In this document: piece by piece, positions 27,791 to 36,699 of the stretch | Layout: every line of letters begins with the position of its first letter | Numbering within the stretch: position 1 is the first letter of the stretch | Notes under the pieces: model-generated | The model's input: the letters and a program-made list of their open reading frames with translations, nothing else | Databases searched by the model: none | Told to the model about the DNA's origin: nothing | From: Streptomyces sp. NRRL S-1022 | Lineage (GTDB): Bacteria > Actinomycetota > Actinomycetes > Streptomycetales > Streptomycetaceae | DNA length: 64,000 nt | Assembly: GCF_000720135.1 (NCBI RefSeq) | Contig: NZ_JOIU01000010.1 | Span: 124,001 to 188,000 of the forward strand | Reading direction: 5' to 3' | Made by a program: the position numbers and the translations under genes

Positions 27791-28375
27791 GTGAGTGGTA
27801 GTTCCGCAGCTCTTCAGCCTCCCGCCGACGCGGGGAAACCGGTACGGCACCCCGACGCGCCTGCGCCCGGGGAGCTTCTCGGCGCCCATTACGAACACTG
27901 TTTCGGGTGCGGCCCCGGACAGCCGCACGGACTGCACCTGGAGGCCCGCGCCGGTGAGGGCGTCTCGCTGACCGCCGAGTTCACCGTGCAGCCCGCCCAC
28001 CAGGGCGCCCCCGGCCTCGCGCACGGGGGAGTGCTCGCCACGGCCCTGGACGAGACCCTCGGCTCGCTGAACTGGCTGCTGCGGACCATCGCCGTCACCG
28101 GACGGCTGGAGACGGACTTCGTGCGGCCCGTGCCAGTAGGTACCACGCTGTACCTGGAGGCCGAGGTCACGGCCGTTGCCGGGCGGAAGATCTACTGCAC
28201 GGCCGCCGGGCGCCTCGACGGCCCCGGCGGACCGCTCGCCGTACGCGCCGACGCCCTCTTCGTCGAGGTCAAGGTCGACCACTTCATCGACCACGGCCGC
28301 GAGGAGGAGATCCAGGCCGCCATGAGCGACCCCGACCAGATCCGGCGCGCCCGCGCCTTCGAGGTGAACCCGTGA
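27791..28375 (+). CDS. Hotdog-fold thioesterase (PaaI family)
   Basis: 194 residues from a GTG. HCFGCGPGQPHGLHL is the usual entry of this subgroup, followed by the hotdog helix motif HGGVLATALDETLGSLNWL and VRPVPVGTTLYLEAEV. It hydrolyses an acyl-CoA or similar thioester; the substrate is unknown. The stop overlaps the dut GTG (GTGA), so the two are coupled. Confidence 0.83.
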   Translation: MSGSSAALQPPADAGKPVRHPDAPAPGELLGAHYEHCFGCGPGQPHGLHLEARAGEGVSLTAEFTVQPAHQGAPGLAHGGVLATALDETLGSLNWLLRTIAVTGRLETDFVRPVPVGTTLYLEAEVTAVAGRKIYCTAAGRLDGPGGPLAVRADALFVEVKVDHFIDHGREEEIQAAMSDPDQIRRARAFEVNP

Positions 28376-28923
28376 GCCGCGACCCGCTGAACGTGCTGAT
28401 CAGGCGCGTCGATCCGGACGTACCGCTTCCGGCGTACGAGCATCCCGGGGACGCCGGAGCCGATCTGCGCACCACCGAGGCGTGCGAGCTGGAGCCCGGT
28501 GAGCGGGCCGTTCTGCCCACGGGGGTGTCGATCGCCCTGCCCGACGGGTACGCGGCCTTCGTGCATCCGCGTTCCGGCCTCGCCGCCCGCTGCGGTGTCG
28601 CCCTCGTGAATGCCCCGGGGACGGTCGATGCCGGGTACCGTGGGGAGATCAAGGTGATCGTGGTGAATCTCGACCCGCGCGAGAGCGTGCGGTTCGAGCG
28701 CTTCGACCGGATTGCCCAACTGGTCGTCCAGCAGGTCGAGAAGGTCCGCTTCCAGGAGGTCGCGGAGCTTCCCGGCTCGGCGCGGGCCGAGGGGGGCTTC
28801 GGGTCCACCGGCGGCCACGCCGCGGTGGGCGGCGGGAGCGGCACAAGCGGTCAGGCCGCCGAGGGCGGTCCGACGGGTGGGAATCGATACGCTTCGGTCG
28901 TATCCGACCGGGAAGGACAGTGA
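28372..28923 (+). CDS. dut: dUTP diphosphatase (trimeric dUTPase)
   Basis: 183 residues. All five dUTPase motifs are visible: AGADLRTTE, PRSGLAARCG, NAPGTVDAGYRGEIKV, RFDRIAQLVV and RAEGGFGSTGGHA, the last being the C-terminal lid over the substrate. A Gly/Ser-rich tail extends beyond motif 5. It converts dUTP to dUMP and diphosphate, keeping uracil out of DNA and feeding dTMP synthesis. Confidence 0.95.
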   Translation: MSRDPLNVLIRRVDPDVPLPAYEHPGDAGADLRTTEACELEPGERAVLPTGVSIALPDGYAAFVHPRSGLAARCGVALVNAPGTVDAGYRGEIKVIVVNLDPRESVRFERFDRIAQLVVQQVEKVRFQEVAELPGSARAEGGFGSTGGHAAVGGGSGTSGQAAEGGPTGGNRYASVVSDREGQ

Positions 28924-28924
28924 C

Positions 28925-29686
28925 GTGTTCGGACGTCGCAAGAAGAAGGGTGCCGCCGAGGACGCGGCCGGCGAGGCCGAGCAGGTCGTCGACAGCGTCG
29001 ACACCGAGGCGGACGAGGAGGAGGCCGGGCGCGAGCGCGTCCGGCTGGAGCCCGGGCCCCGGCCCGACGGTCCGTGGGACAGCAGCGAGGTGCGCGACCC
29101 GGCCGAGGGCCGCGTGGACCTCGGCGGTCTGTTCGTGCCGGGCGTCGACGGCATGGAGCTGCGGGTCGAGGTCGCCGGTGACGCCATCGTCGCCGCGACC
29201 GTCGTGCTGCGCGACAGCGCCATCCAGCTCCAGGCGTTCGCCGCGCCCAAGCGCGAGGGCATCTGGGGCGAGGTCCGCGAGGAGATCGCGTCCGGTATCA
29301 CCCAGCAGGGTGGCATCGTCGACGAGGTCGAGGGCCCGCTCGGGTGGGAGCTGCGGGCCCAGGTGCCGGTGCAGCTGCCCGACGGCACCGGCGGCTTCCA
29401 GGTCGTACGGTTCGTCGGCGTGGACGGTCCGCGCTGGTTCCTGCGCGGTGTGATCTCCGGCCAGGGCGCGGTGCAGCCGCAGGCGGCCGGGCTGCTGGAG
29501 CAGATCTTCCGGGACACCGTCGTGGTCCGCGGCGAGGGCCCGATGGCCCCGCGCGACCCGATCGTCCTGAAGCTGCCCAACGACGCGCAGATGGTCCCCG
29601 AGGGGGTCCAGCAGGAGGAGGGCTCGCGCTTCTCCGGCGGGATGGGGCAGTTGCAGCGGGGTCCCGAGATCACCGAGGTCCGCTGA
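28925..29686 (+). CDS. DUF3710 family protein
   Basis: 253 residues from a GTG one base after the dut stop; GGAAGGACAG supplies the ribosome site. A short basic start (FGRRKKKG) and an acidic linker precede a compact domain (about 60-250) with LRDSAIQLQAFAAPKREGIW and VRFVGVDGPRWFLRGVISG. Function unknown. It always neighbours dut in actinobacteria (Rv2696c by memory). Confidence 0.85.
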   Translation: MFGRRKKKGAAEDAAGEAEQVVDSVDTEADEEEAGRERVRLEPGPRPDGPWDSSEVRDPAEGRVDLGGLFVPGVDGMELRVEVAGDAIVAATVVLRDSAIQLQAFAAPKREGIWGEVREEIASGITQQGGIVDEVEGPLGWELRAQVPVQLPDGTGGFQVVRFVGVDGPRWFLRGVISGQGAVQPQAAGLLEQIFRDTVVVRGEGPMAPRDPIVLKLPNDAQMVPEGVQQEEGSRFSGGMGQLQRGPEITEVR

Positions 29687-29793
29687 CGGCGTCAGCAGCG
29701 ATACACGGGCCGTGCCTCCCAGGGGGTGCGGTCCGTTCTCTTGCGGCGGCGCGCCGTTGGGACGCCCGGCCGTCGCCGGAGACGGGGACCGCC

Positions 29794-30460
29794 GTCGTGC
29801 GCGCGCTGCGCGGAGTTCCCCACGAGGTGTCCCGCGGGGAACTCGTGGCTCTGGAAGGCTCGTGGCCCTGGAAGGGCGGTCGGGGTCCGGCGGTACCACC
29901 CTGCTGAACATCGTCGGCGGGCTGGACATCCCGGACCAGGGCCGGGTGGAGGCCGAGGGCCGGGATCTCGCCCGGCTCGCCCGGCTCGGCCAGAGCGGGC
30001 TGCTGCGGCCGCGCAGGGACCGGAGCGGCTTCGTCGTCCGGTCCTTCGGTCCCGGACCCCTCCCGACCACCGCCGAGAACGTGGGCGTACCCCTGCGGTC
30101 GCGCACGCGGCCCAGCGGCCCGGGGAGCTGCCCGGCGGCCGGCAGCGGCGGGTCGCCATCGCACGGGCCCCCGCCAACCGGCCGGCGCTGCTCGTCGCCG
30201 ACGAGCCGACCGGCCGGCTCCACGGCGAGACCGGGCACGCCGTCATGGAGCCGCTGCGGCCGTCGTCCGCAGCGAGCGGTCCGCCGCGCTCGGCTCCGCT
30301 CACGCGGGGGAACCTCCTCCATCCGTCCTGTCCGCTCACGCGCGGGGCCCCACCCGTCCTGGTCGCCACGCATGACACGGCCCTGCTGGACCCGGCCGGC
30401 CGGGTGCCGGGAGCTGCGCGACGGGGAGATCACCGGGCACCGGGCCCCGGCCCGCCGCGC
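29794..30460 (+). pseudogene. Decayed ABC-transporter ATPase (LolD/MacB type)
   Basis: Pieces of one ATPase are spread over three frames: GELVALEG, then LLNIVGGLDIPDQGRVEAEG, the Q-loop region GFVVRSFGPGPLPTTAENV, the signature-Walker B region RRVAIARAPANRPALLVADEPTGRL, the switch PVLVATHDTALLD, and RELRDGEI. The first frame change is caused by a 17-base tandem duplication at 29842-29875. The Walker A reads SGSGGTT, with the essential lysine replaced by glycine. It cannot encode a working enzyme. No permease is left beside it. Confidence 0.85.
29842..29875 (+). repeat. 17-base tandem duplication that breaks the ABC ATPase
   Basis: CTCGTGGCTCTGGAAGG (29842-29858) is followed directly by CTCGTGGCCCTGGAAGG (29859-29875), one mismatch. 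Removing one copy joins the upstream frame (GELVALEG) to the downstream frame (RSGSGG). Confidence 0.85.
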
Positions 30461-30565
30461 TGCCCGTCAGGGTCGCGTCAAAGTTGCCCGCCGCTCGCCC
30501 GTCCGTCCCGGTCGCCGTGATCTCCGGCCGTAAGGTCGGCCCTGCGCAGGGAACAGGCACGGGAA

Positions 30566-30571
30566 GACAAT
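30566..30571 (+). promoter_or_regulatory. Candidate -10 box of a leaderless promoter before kdpD
   Basis: GACAAT ends six bases before the ATG at 30578. Confidence 0.4.
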
Positions 30572-30577
30572 GGGGCC

Positions 30578-33136
30578 ATGGCACGCGGCAAGCTTCGGAT
30601 CTACCTCGGCGCGGCGCCGGGCGTGGGCAAGACCTACGCCATGCTTGCCGAGGCGCACCGCCGGGTGGAGCGGGGCACCGACTGCGTCGTCGCGTTCGTG
30701 GAGCACTACGACCGGCCGCGCACCGAGGTGCTGCTGCACGGCCTGGAGCAGGTGCCGCGCCGGCAACTGGAGTACCGGGGGACCGTCCACGGCGAGATGG
30801 ACGTCGACGCCGTGCTGCGCCGGGCGCCCGCCGTGGCCCTGGTGGACGAGCTGGCCCACACCAACGTCCCCGGCTCCCGCAACGCCAAGCGCTGGCAGGA
30901 CGTCGAGGAACTGCTCGCCGCCGGCATCGACGTGGTCTCCACGGTCAACATCCAGCACCTGGAGTCACTCGGCGACGTCGTGGAGTCGATCACCGGGGTG
31001 CGCCGCCGCGAGACCGTCCCCGACGAGGTCGTCCGCCGCGCCGACCAGATCGAGCTGGTCGACATGTCCCCGCAGGCCCTGCGGCGCCGCATGGCGCACG
31101 GCAACATCTACCAGCCCGACAAGGTCGACGCGGCCCTGTCCAACTACTTCCGCCCCGGCAACCTCACCGCCCTGCGCGAGCTGGCGCTGCTGTGGGTGGC
31201 CGACCGGGTCGACGAGTACCTGAACGCGTACCGCAGCGAGCACCGGGTCTCGAAGATATGGGGCTCCCGGGAGCGGATCGTGGTCGGCCTGACCGGCGGC
31301 CCCGAGGGACGCACCCTGATCCGGCGTGCCGCGCGGCTCGCCGAGAAGGGCGCCGGCGGCGAGGTCCTCGCCGTCTACATCGCCCGCAGCGACGGGCTGA
31401 CCTCGGCCTCCCCGAAGGAACTGGCCGTCCAGCGCACCCTGGTCGAGGACCTCGGCGGCACCTTCCACCACGTGGTCGGCGACGACGTCCCGGCCGACCT
31501 GCTGGACTTCGCCCGCGGGGTGAACGCCACCCAGATCGTGCTCGGCTCCTCGCGCCGCAAGGCCTGGCAGTACGTCTTCGGGCCCGGTGTCGGCGCCACG
31601 GTGGCCCGGGACTCCGGCCCCGACCTGGACGTGCACATCGTCACCCATGAGGAGGTCGCCAAGGGCCGGGGGCTGCCCGTGGCCCGCGGCGGCCGGCTCG
31701 GGAGGGCCCGGATCGTCTGGGGCTGGGCGGTCGGCCTGACCGGACCCGCGGTCCTCGCGGTGCTGCTGACCGGCGCCGGCCTGGGCCTCGCCAACGACAT
31801 GCTGCTGTTCCTGGCCGTCACGGTCGCCGCGGCCCTGCTCGGCGGTCTGCTGCCCGCGCTGGCCTCGGCGGCCTTCGGCTCGCTGCTGCTGAACTACTTC
31901 TACACCCCGCCGCTGCACCGGCTGACCGTCGCCGACCCCCGGAACATCGTCGCCATCGCGATCTTCTTCGGGGTCGGCATGGCGGTCGCCTCGGTGGTCG
32001 ACCTCGCCGCCCGGCGCACCCACCAGGCCGCCCGGCTGCGCGCCGAGTCCGAGATCCTGTCCTTCCTCGCCGGGAACGTGCTGCGCGGCGAGACCAGCCT
32101 GGAGGAACTGCTGGAACGGGTCCGCGAGACCTTCGCCATGGAGTCGGCCGCCCTGCTGGAACGCGAGAGCGACGTGGCGCCCTGGACCTGCGCGGGCCGC
32201 GCCGGCGTGGGACCGCCGCTGGAGCGGCCCGAGGACGCCGACGTCGACATGCCGGTGGGCGAGCACATGGCGCTCGCGCTCACCGGCCGGGTGCTGCCCG
32301 CCGAGGACCGCCGGGTGCTGGCCGCGTTCGCCGCCCAGGCCGCTGTCGTACTCGACCGCAGGAGGCTCCTGGAGGAGGCCGACCGGGCCCGCGCGCTCGC
32401 CGAGGGCAACCGCATCCGCACCGCCCTGCTGGCCGCCGTCAGCCACGACCTGCGCACCCCGCTGGCCGGCATCAAGGCCGCCGTGTCGTCCCTGCGCTCC
32501 GAGGACGTGGCCTGGTCCGAGGAGGACCGGGCGGAGCTGCTGGAGGGCATCGAGGAGGGCGCCGACCGGCTCGACCACCTCGTCGGCAACCTGCTCGACA
32601 TGTCCCGCCTCCAGACCGGTACGGTCACGCCGCTGATCCGCGAGATCGACGTGGACGAGGTCGTACCGATGGCCCTGGGCGGCGTACCCGAGGACAGCGT
32701 CGGGCTGGACGTGCCCGAGACGCTGCCGATGGTCGCCGTCGACCCGGGGCTGCTGGAGCGGTCGGTGGCCAACCTGGTGGAGAACGCCGTCAAGTACAGC
32801 CCGCGCGGGGGGCGCGTCCTGGTGGCCGCGAGTGCCCTCGCCGACCGCGTCGAGGTGCGCGTGGTGGACCGCGGGCCGGGCGTGCCGGACGAAGCGAAGG
32901 ATCGTATCTTCGAGCCGTTCCAGCGGTACGGTGACGCTCCGCGCGGTGCCGGCGTCGGGCTCGGCCTCGCCGTCGCCCGGGGCTTCGCCGAGGCCATGGG
33001 CGGCACCCTGACCGCGGAGGACACGCCGGGGGGCGGGCTCACCATGGTGCTCACCCTCCGCGCGGCCGGAGCACGTCCCGAGCCCCTACCCGCCGGGGCT
33101 TCCGGCGCCGAACCAGAGAGGCGGACCCTATGCTGA
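30578..33136 (+). CDS. kdpD: KdpD potassium/osmotic sensor histidine kinase
   Basis: 852 residues. The KdpD signature domain at the N-terminus contains IYLGAAPGVGKTYAMLAEAH and VDELAHTNVPGSRNAKRWQD. A universal-stress-like domain (about 225-355), four transmembrane helices (about 375-480) and a GAF-like domain follow. The kinase has SHDLRTPLAGIKAAVSSLRS and NLVENAVKYS, then GVGLGLAVARGFAEAMGG. It senses K+ limitation and c-di-AMP in other bacteria. It overlaps kdpE by seven bases. No kdpFABC structural genes lie nearby; in Streptomyces they are elsewhere. Confidence 0.93.
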   Translation: MARGKLRIYLGAAPGVGKTYAMLAEAHRRVERGTDCVVAFVEHYDRPRTEVLLHGLEQVPRRQLEYRGTVHGEMDVDAVLRRAPAVALVDELAHTNVPGSRNAKRWQDVEELLAAGIDVVSTVNIQHLESLGDVVESITGVRRRETVPDEVVRRADQIELVDMSPQALRRRMAHGNIYQPDKVDAALSNYFRPGNLTALRELALLWVADRVDEYLNAYRSEHRVSKIWGSRERIVVGLTGGPEGRTLIRRAARLAEKGAGGEVLAVYIARSDGLTSASPKELAVQRTLVEDLGGTFHHVVGDDVPADLLDFARGVNATQIVLGSSRRKAWQYVFGPGVGATVARDSGPDLDVHIVTHEEVAKGRGLPVARGGRLGRARIVWGWAVGLTGPAVLAVLLTGAGLGLANDMLLFLAVTVAAALLGGLLPALASAAFGSLLLNYFYTPPLHRLTVADPRNIVAIAIFFGVGMAVASVVDLAARRTHQAARLRAESEILSFLAGNVLRGETSLEELLERVRETFAMESAALLERESDVAPWTCAGRAGVGPPLERPEDADVDMPVGEHMALALTGRVLPAEDRRVLAAFAAQAAVVLDRRRLLEEADRARALAEGNRIRTALLAAVSHDLRTPLAGIKAAVSSLRSEDVAWSEEDRAELLEGIEEGADRLDHLVGNLLDMSRLQTGTVTPLIREIDVDEVVPMALGGVPEDSVGLDVPETLPMVAVDPGLLERSVANLVENAVKYSPRGGRVLVAASALADRVEVRVVDRGPGVPDEAKDRIFEPFQRYGDAPRGAGVGLGLAVARGFAEAMGGTLTAEDTPGGGLTMVLTLRAAGARPEPLPAGASGAEPERRTLC

Positions 33137-33849
33137 CCCCGGACGGGGGGACCCCCCGCAGCCCCACGAGGGTGCTCGTGGTCGACGACGAGCCGCAGAT
33201 CGTGCGCGCCCTCGTGATCAACCTCAAGGCGCGCAAGTACGAGGTCGACGCGGCGCCCGACGGCACGACCGCGCTCGAACTCGCCGCCTCCCGTCACCCC
33301 GACGTCGTCGTCCTCGACCTGGGCCTGCCCGACATGGACGGCGTGGAGGTGATCAAGGGCCTGCGCGGCTGGACCCGGGTGCCGATCCTGGTGCTGTCCG
33401 CCCGCCACTCCTCCGACGAGAAGGTCCAGGCGCTGGACGCGGGCGCCGACGACTACGTCACCAAGCCCTTCGGCATGGACGAGCTGCTGGCCCGGCTGCG
33501 GGCCGCGGTCCGCAGGGCCGAGCCGGCCGGGCCGGGCGAGGACGACCTGGTCACCGTCGAGACCGCGGGCTTCACCGTCGACCTCGCCGCCAAGAAGGTC
33601 AACCGCGGCGGCAGGGACGTACGGCTCACCCCGACCGAGTGGCACCTGCTGGAGGTGCTGGTCCGCAACACCGGCCGGCTGGTCGGCCAGAGACAGCTGC
33701 TGCAGGAGGTGTGGGGGCCGTCGTACGGGACCGAGACCAACTACCTGCGGGTGTACATGGCCCAGCTGCGGCGCAAGCTGGAGGCGGACCCCTCGCACCC
33801 GCGGCACTTCATCACCGAACCGGGGATGGGCTACCGGTTCGAGAAGTAG
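33130..33849 (+). CDS. kdpE: KdpE response regulator (OmpR family)
   Basis: 239 residues. The receiver has VVDDEPQIVRAL, the phosphorylated aspartate in VVVLDLGLPDMDG and the lysine in VTKPFGMDELLARL. The winged-helix output domain (about 140-235) ends FITEPGMGYRFEK. Its ATG lies inside the end of kdpD, so the pair is translationally coupled. It should activate the remote kdp transporter operon. Confidence 0.92.
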   Translation: MLTPDGGTPRSPTRVLVVDDEPQIVRALVINLKARKYEVDAAPDGTTALELAASRHPDVVVLDLGLPDMDGVEVIKGLRGWTRVPILVLSARHSSDEKVQALDAGADDYVTKPFGMDELLARLRAAVRRAEPAGPGEDDLVTVETAGFTVDLAAKKVNRGGRDVRLTPTEWHLLEVLVRNTGRLVGQRQLLQEVWGPSYGTETNYLRVYMAQLRRKLEADPSHPRHFITEPGMGYRFEK

Positions 33850-33898
33850 GCCGCCGGGCCGGTACCAGCGGGCTTACGGTCCTGTCGGTGGTCCCCGG

Positions 33899-33904
33899 TA
33901 CGCT
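33899..33904 (+). promoter_or_regulatory. Candidate -10 box of a leaderless promoter before the OB-fold gene
   Basis: TACGCT ends six bases before the ATG at 33911. Confidence 0.45.
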
Positions 33905-33910
33905 TCAGAT

Positions 33911-34309
33911 ATGACAGCTGTTCCTCGTTCCGAAAAGCCGGCCGGCCGGTTCCGGCGCATGCTCGACCGGCTCTCCTCGTCGCAGGAGGACCTGGAGTCC
34001 GAGGAGCTGCGCGAAGACGCCGAGACGGCCGGCTGTACGAAGATCGGCGACTGTCGGGACCGGCAGATCGTCACCGTTACTGGTACCTTGCGCACGGTCA
34101 CCCTGCGGCCGCGCGCCGGAGTCCCGGCCCTGGAGGCCGAGCTGTTCGACGGCTCCGCCGCGCTGGACGTGGTCTGGCTCGGCAGGCGTTCCATCGTGGG
34201 CATAGAACCGGGGCGCAAGCTGATCGCATCGGGCCGGATCTCGATGAGCCGGGGCCGCCGGGTGCTGTTCAACCCGAAATACGAACTGCGACCCCTCGGA
34301 CGGGAGTAG
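33911..34309 (+). CDS. OB-fold nucleic-acid-binding protein
   Basis: 132 residues. After a charged, helical N-terminus comes an OB-fold (about 50-130) with VTVTGTLRTVTLRPRAGVPALE and IEPGRKLIASGRIS, like the RecG-wedge/tRNA-anticodon OB type. It probably binds single-stranded nucleic acid. It is followed after three bases by DUF3159, an arrangement kept in mycobacteria (Rv2694c-Rv2693c by memory). Role unknown. Confidence 0.8.
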   Translation: MTAVPRSEKPAGRFRRMLDRLSSSQEDLESEELREDAETAGCTKIGDCRDRQIVTVTGTLRTVTLRPRAGVPALEAELFDGSAALDVVWLGRRSIVGIEPGRKLIASGRISMSRGRRVLFNPKYELRPLGRE

Positions 34310-34312
34310 CCG

Positions 34313-35080
34313 GTGACGTCCCTCGACAAGCCGACCGAAGACACCGACCAGACTCAGCCCGACGACGCCCGCGCGGTGACCGAGGCGGCGCTGTTCGAGG
34401 CCTTCGGCGGAGTCCGCGGCATGGTCGAGACGGTCCTGCCGGGCCTGCTCTTCGTCACGATCTTCACGATCGACAAGGACCTGCACCTCTCCGCGATCGC
34501 CGCGCTGGCGGTCTCCCTGGTGCTGGTCGTGGTCCGGCTCGCCATGAAGGACACCGTCAAGCACGCCTTCAGCGGTGTCTTCGGCGTGGTGTTCGGCGTG
34601 GTGTTCGCGATGTTCACCGGCAACGCCAAGGACTTCTACCTGCCCGGCATGCTCTACACGCTGGGCATGGCGCTGGCCTACATCATCACCACCCTGGCGG
34701 GCGTCCCCCTGATCGGCCTCATCCTCGGCCCGATCTTCAAGGAGAACCTCTCCTGGCGCACCCGCAACCCCGGCCGCAAGAAGGCCTACGCCAAGGCCAG
34801 CTGGGCCTGGGGCCTGATCCTGCTCGCCAAGTGCGCGATCCTCTTCCCGCTGTACTGGTGGGCCGACACCGCGCAGCTCGGCTGGGTCCTGGTCACCCTG
34901 AAGATCCCGCCGTTCCTGCTGGCGGTCTGGCTGACCTGGGTCTTCCTCGCGAAGGCGCCCGCGCCGATCGACGTGTTCGCGGAGCTGGAGGCCGAGGAGA
35001 AGGCCGAGCAGGAGCGCCAGGCCGCGCAGGCCGCGCAGAGCGGCGAGACGACCGGGGGACGGCACCGCCGGGACGCGTGA
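34313..35080 (+). CDS. DUF3159 integral membrane protein
   Basis: 255 residues from a GTG. About five or six hydrophobic helices are visible (VLPGLLFVTIFTI, AIAALAVSLVLVVVRLAM, GVFGVVFGVVFAMFTG, LIGLILGPIF, SWAWGLILLAKCAILFPLYW), with a charged Ala/Glu/Gln-rich tail. Function unknown. It ends at a strong hairpin and converges on the TrkA pair. Given its fixed position next to potassium regulators a transport-related role is possible; that is inference. Confidence 0.82.
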   Translation: MTSLDKPTEDTDQTQPDDARAVTEAALFEAFGGVRGMVETVLPGLLFVTIFTIDKDLHLSAIAALAVSLVLVVVRLAMKDTVKHAFSGVFGVVFGVVFAMFTGNAKDFYLPGMLYTLGMALAYIITTLAGVPLIGLILGPIFKENLSWRTRNPGRKKAYAKASWAWGLILLAKCAILFPLYWWADTAQLGWVLVTLKIPPFLLAVWLTWVFLAKAPAPIDVFAELEAEEKAEQERQAAQAAQSGETTGGRHRRDA

Positions 35081-35101
35081 GCGGTCCGTCGCACGACGCG
35101 G

Positions 35102-35133
35102 AAAGGGCGCCCCTGCCGCCAGGGGCGCCCTTT
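35102..35133. terminator. Bidirectional terminator between DUF3159 and the TrkA pair
   Basis: A perfect 14-base-pair stem (AAAGGGCGCCCCTG against CAGGGGCGCCCTTT) with a CCGC loop and a short T tail, between convergent genes. Confidence 0.85.
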
Positions 35134-35149
35134 TCTCCGTGCCGCCGGG

Positions 35150-35818
35150 TCAGTCCTCGCGCCGCACCGACAGCAGGTCCTCCAGCTGCTCCTCCCGGGC
35201 CTGCGCGGCCACGAACAGCAGCTCGTCGCCCGGCTCCAGGGAGTCCTCCTTGGAGGGCGTCAGCACACGGGTGCCGCGGATGATCGTGACCAGCGAGGTG
35301 TCCTGAGGCCACTCGACGTCGCCGACCTGGGTGCCGGCCAGGGCCGACTCCTCCGGCAGGGTCAGCTCGACGAGGTTGGCGTCGCCGTGGCTGAAGCGGA
35401 GCAGCCGGACCAGGTCACCGACGCTCACCGCCTCCTCGACCAGGGCGGACATCAGGCGCGGGGTGGAGACGGCCACGTCCACGCCCCAGGCCTCGTTGAA
35501 CAGCCACTCGTTCTTGGGGTTGTTGACGCGGGCGACGACGCGCGGGACGCCGTACTCCGTCTTCGCGAGCAGGGAGACGACCAGGTTCACCTTGTCGTCG
35601 CCGGTCGCGGCGATCACGACGTTGCAGCGCTGCAGCGCCGCCTCGTCCAGGGAGGTGATCTCGCAGGCGTCGGCCAGCAGCCACTCCGCCTGCGGGACGC
35701 GCTCGACCGAGATGGCGGTCGGCGCCTTGTCGATCAGCAGGACCTCGTGGCCGTTCTCCAGCAGCTCGCCCGCGATCGAGCGGCCGACCGCGCCGGCCCC
35801 GGCAATGGCGACCCTCAT
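35150..35818 (-). CDS. TrkA-type RCK potassium-regulatory protein (CeoC-like)
   Basis: 222 residues from the ATG at 35818, although the frame is open further. The RCK-N Rossmann domain is clear: VAIAGAGAVGRSIAGELLENGHEV, the ribose-binding aspartate in LLIDKAP, then CNVVIAATGDDKVNLV. The RCK-C/TrkA-C domain follows (VELTLPEESALAGTQVGDVEWP). These gate K+ uptake on NAD(H), ATP or c-di-AMP. The start overlaps the stop of the paralogue by one base (TGATG). Probably the orthologue of mycobacterial CeoC. Confidence 0.88.
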   Translation of the reverse strand: MRVAIAGAGAVGRSIAGELLENGHEVLLIDKAPTAISVERVPQAEWLLADACEITSLDEAALQRCNVVIAATGDDKVNLVVSLLAKTEYGVPRVVARVNNPKNEWLFNEAWGVDVAVSTPRLMSALVEEAVSVGDLVRLLRFSHGDANLVELTLPEESALAGTQVGDVEWPQDTSLVTIIRGTRVLTPSKEDSLEPGDELLFVAAQAREEQLEDLLSVRRED

Positions 35819-36489
35819 CAGTGACCGCCCTCCTCTTCCGGGCCACCGGCGAACGCCGCCTCGACCTTGTCCACGTCGTCCGTACGCATCATCACGTGCA
35901 CGAGGTCGCCCTCCTGCAGCACCGTCTGCGAGGTGGGCAGGACCGCCTCGCCGAGGCGGGTCAGGAACGCCACCCGGACACCCGTCTCGTCCTGCAGCTT
36001 GCTGATCTTGTGACCCACCCACTTCGGGGAGGCGTGCACCTCGGCCAGCTGCACCCCGCCGGTGGGATCGCGCCACAGCGGCTCGGCCCCGGAGGGCAGC
36101 AGCCGGCGCAGCATCTGGTCGGCGGTCCAGCGGACCGTGGCCACCGTAGGGATGCCCAGACGCTGGTAGACCTCGGCACGGCGGGGATCGTAGATGCGGG
36201 CGGCCACGTTCTCCACACCGAACATCTCGCGCGCCACGCGGGCCGAGATGATGTTGGAGTTGTCCCCGCTGGAGACCGCGGCGAAGGCACCGGCCTCCTC
36301 GATGCCCGCCTCGCGCAGGGTGTCCTGGTCGAAGCCGACGCCGGTGACCCGGCGGCCCCCGAATCCCGGGCCCAGCCGGCGGAAGGCGGTGGGGTCCTGG
36401 TCGATCACGGCGACCGTGTGTCCCTGTTGCTCCAGGGTCTGGGCGAGAGCGGAACCCACTCTCCCGCAGCCCATGATGACGATGTGCAC
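35818..36489 (-). CDS. TrkA-type RCK potassium-regulatory protein (CeoB-like)
   Basis: 223 residues from the GTG at 36489, which has GGAAGGA six bases upstream; a TTG at 36510 is less likely. The Rossmann motif is VIMGCGRVGSALAQTLEQQGHTV with VIDQDP. The ligand-binding stretch AAVSSGDNSNIISARVAREMF and a TrkA-C domain (EVHASPKWVGHKISKLQDETG) follow. It is the first gene of a coupled pair of RCK subunits that could form a hetero-octameric gating ring. The membrane partner is probably the adjacent APC permease or a remote Trk/Ktr channel. Confidence 0.88.
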   Translation of the reverse strand: MHIVIMGCGRVGSALAQTLEQQGHTVAVIDQDPTAFRRLGPGFGGRRVTGVGFDQDTLREAGIEEAGAFAAVSSGDNSNIISARVAREMFGVENVAARIYDPRRAEVYQRLGIPTVATVRWTADQMLRRLLPSGAEPLWRDPTGGVQLAEVHASPKWVGHKISKLQDETGVRVAFLTRLGEAVLPTSQTVLQEGDLVHVMMRTDDVDKVEAAFAGGPEEEGGH

Positions 36490-36552
36490 GACCGTCCTTC
36501 CGGTGTCCAAAAGTTACTGCTCAGCATCAGGGTCTCAGACCGACGCCCAAAG

Positions 36553-36699
36553 CTACACACGGGCGCCACGCGGCGGGCAGCCCCGTGCCGGGGCCGGTCG
36601 CAGCCGCCGGCGAGTGATGCTGCGCACGCTGCACAGGGTCAGGATTCCGAGGCCGCCGAGGGCGAGCAGCGCCCCGATCAGCTCCGCGGTCGCGGGCAT
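36553..36699 (-). CDS. Small single-pass membrane protein, 48 residues
   Basis: MPATAELIGALLALGGLGI opens one transmembrane helix, followed by a strongly basic tail (SVRSITRRRLRPAPARG). A GGAGG ribosome site stands five bases before the ATG at 36699. The positive tail suggests an N-out/C-in topology. It lies between the TrkA pair and the divergent permease. Function unknown; it is supported only by codon bias and the ribosome site. Confidence 0.5.
   Translation of the reverse strand: MPATAELIGALLALGGLGILTLCSVRSITRRRLRPAPARGCPPRGARV

Noticed and set aside
29712..30533. Open frame of 273 codons that could be taken as a gene
   Set aside because: It contains only part of a disrupted ABC ATPase; the signature and Walker B motifs are in other frames, so it is annotated as a pseudogene.
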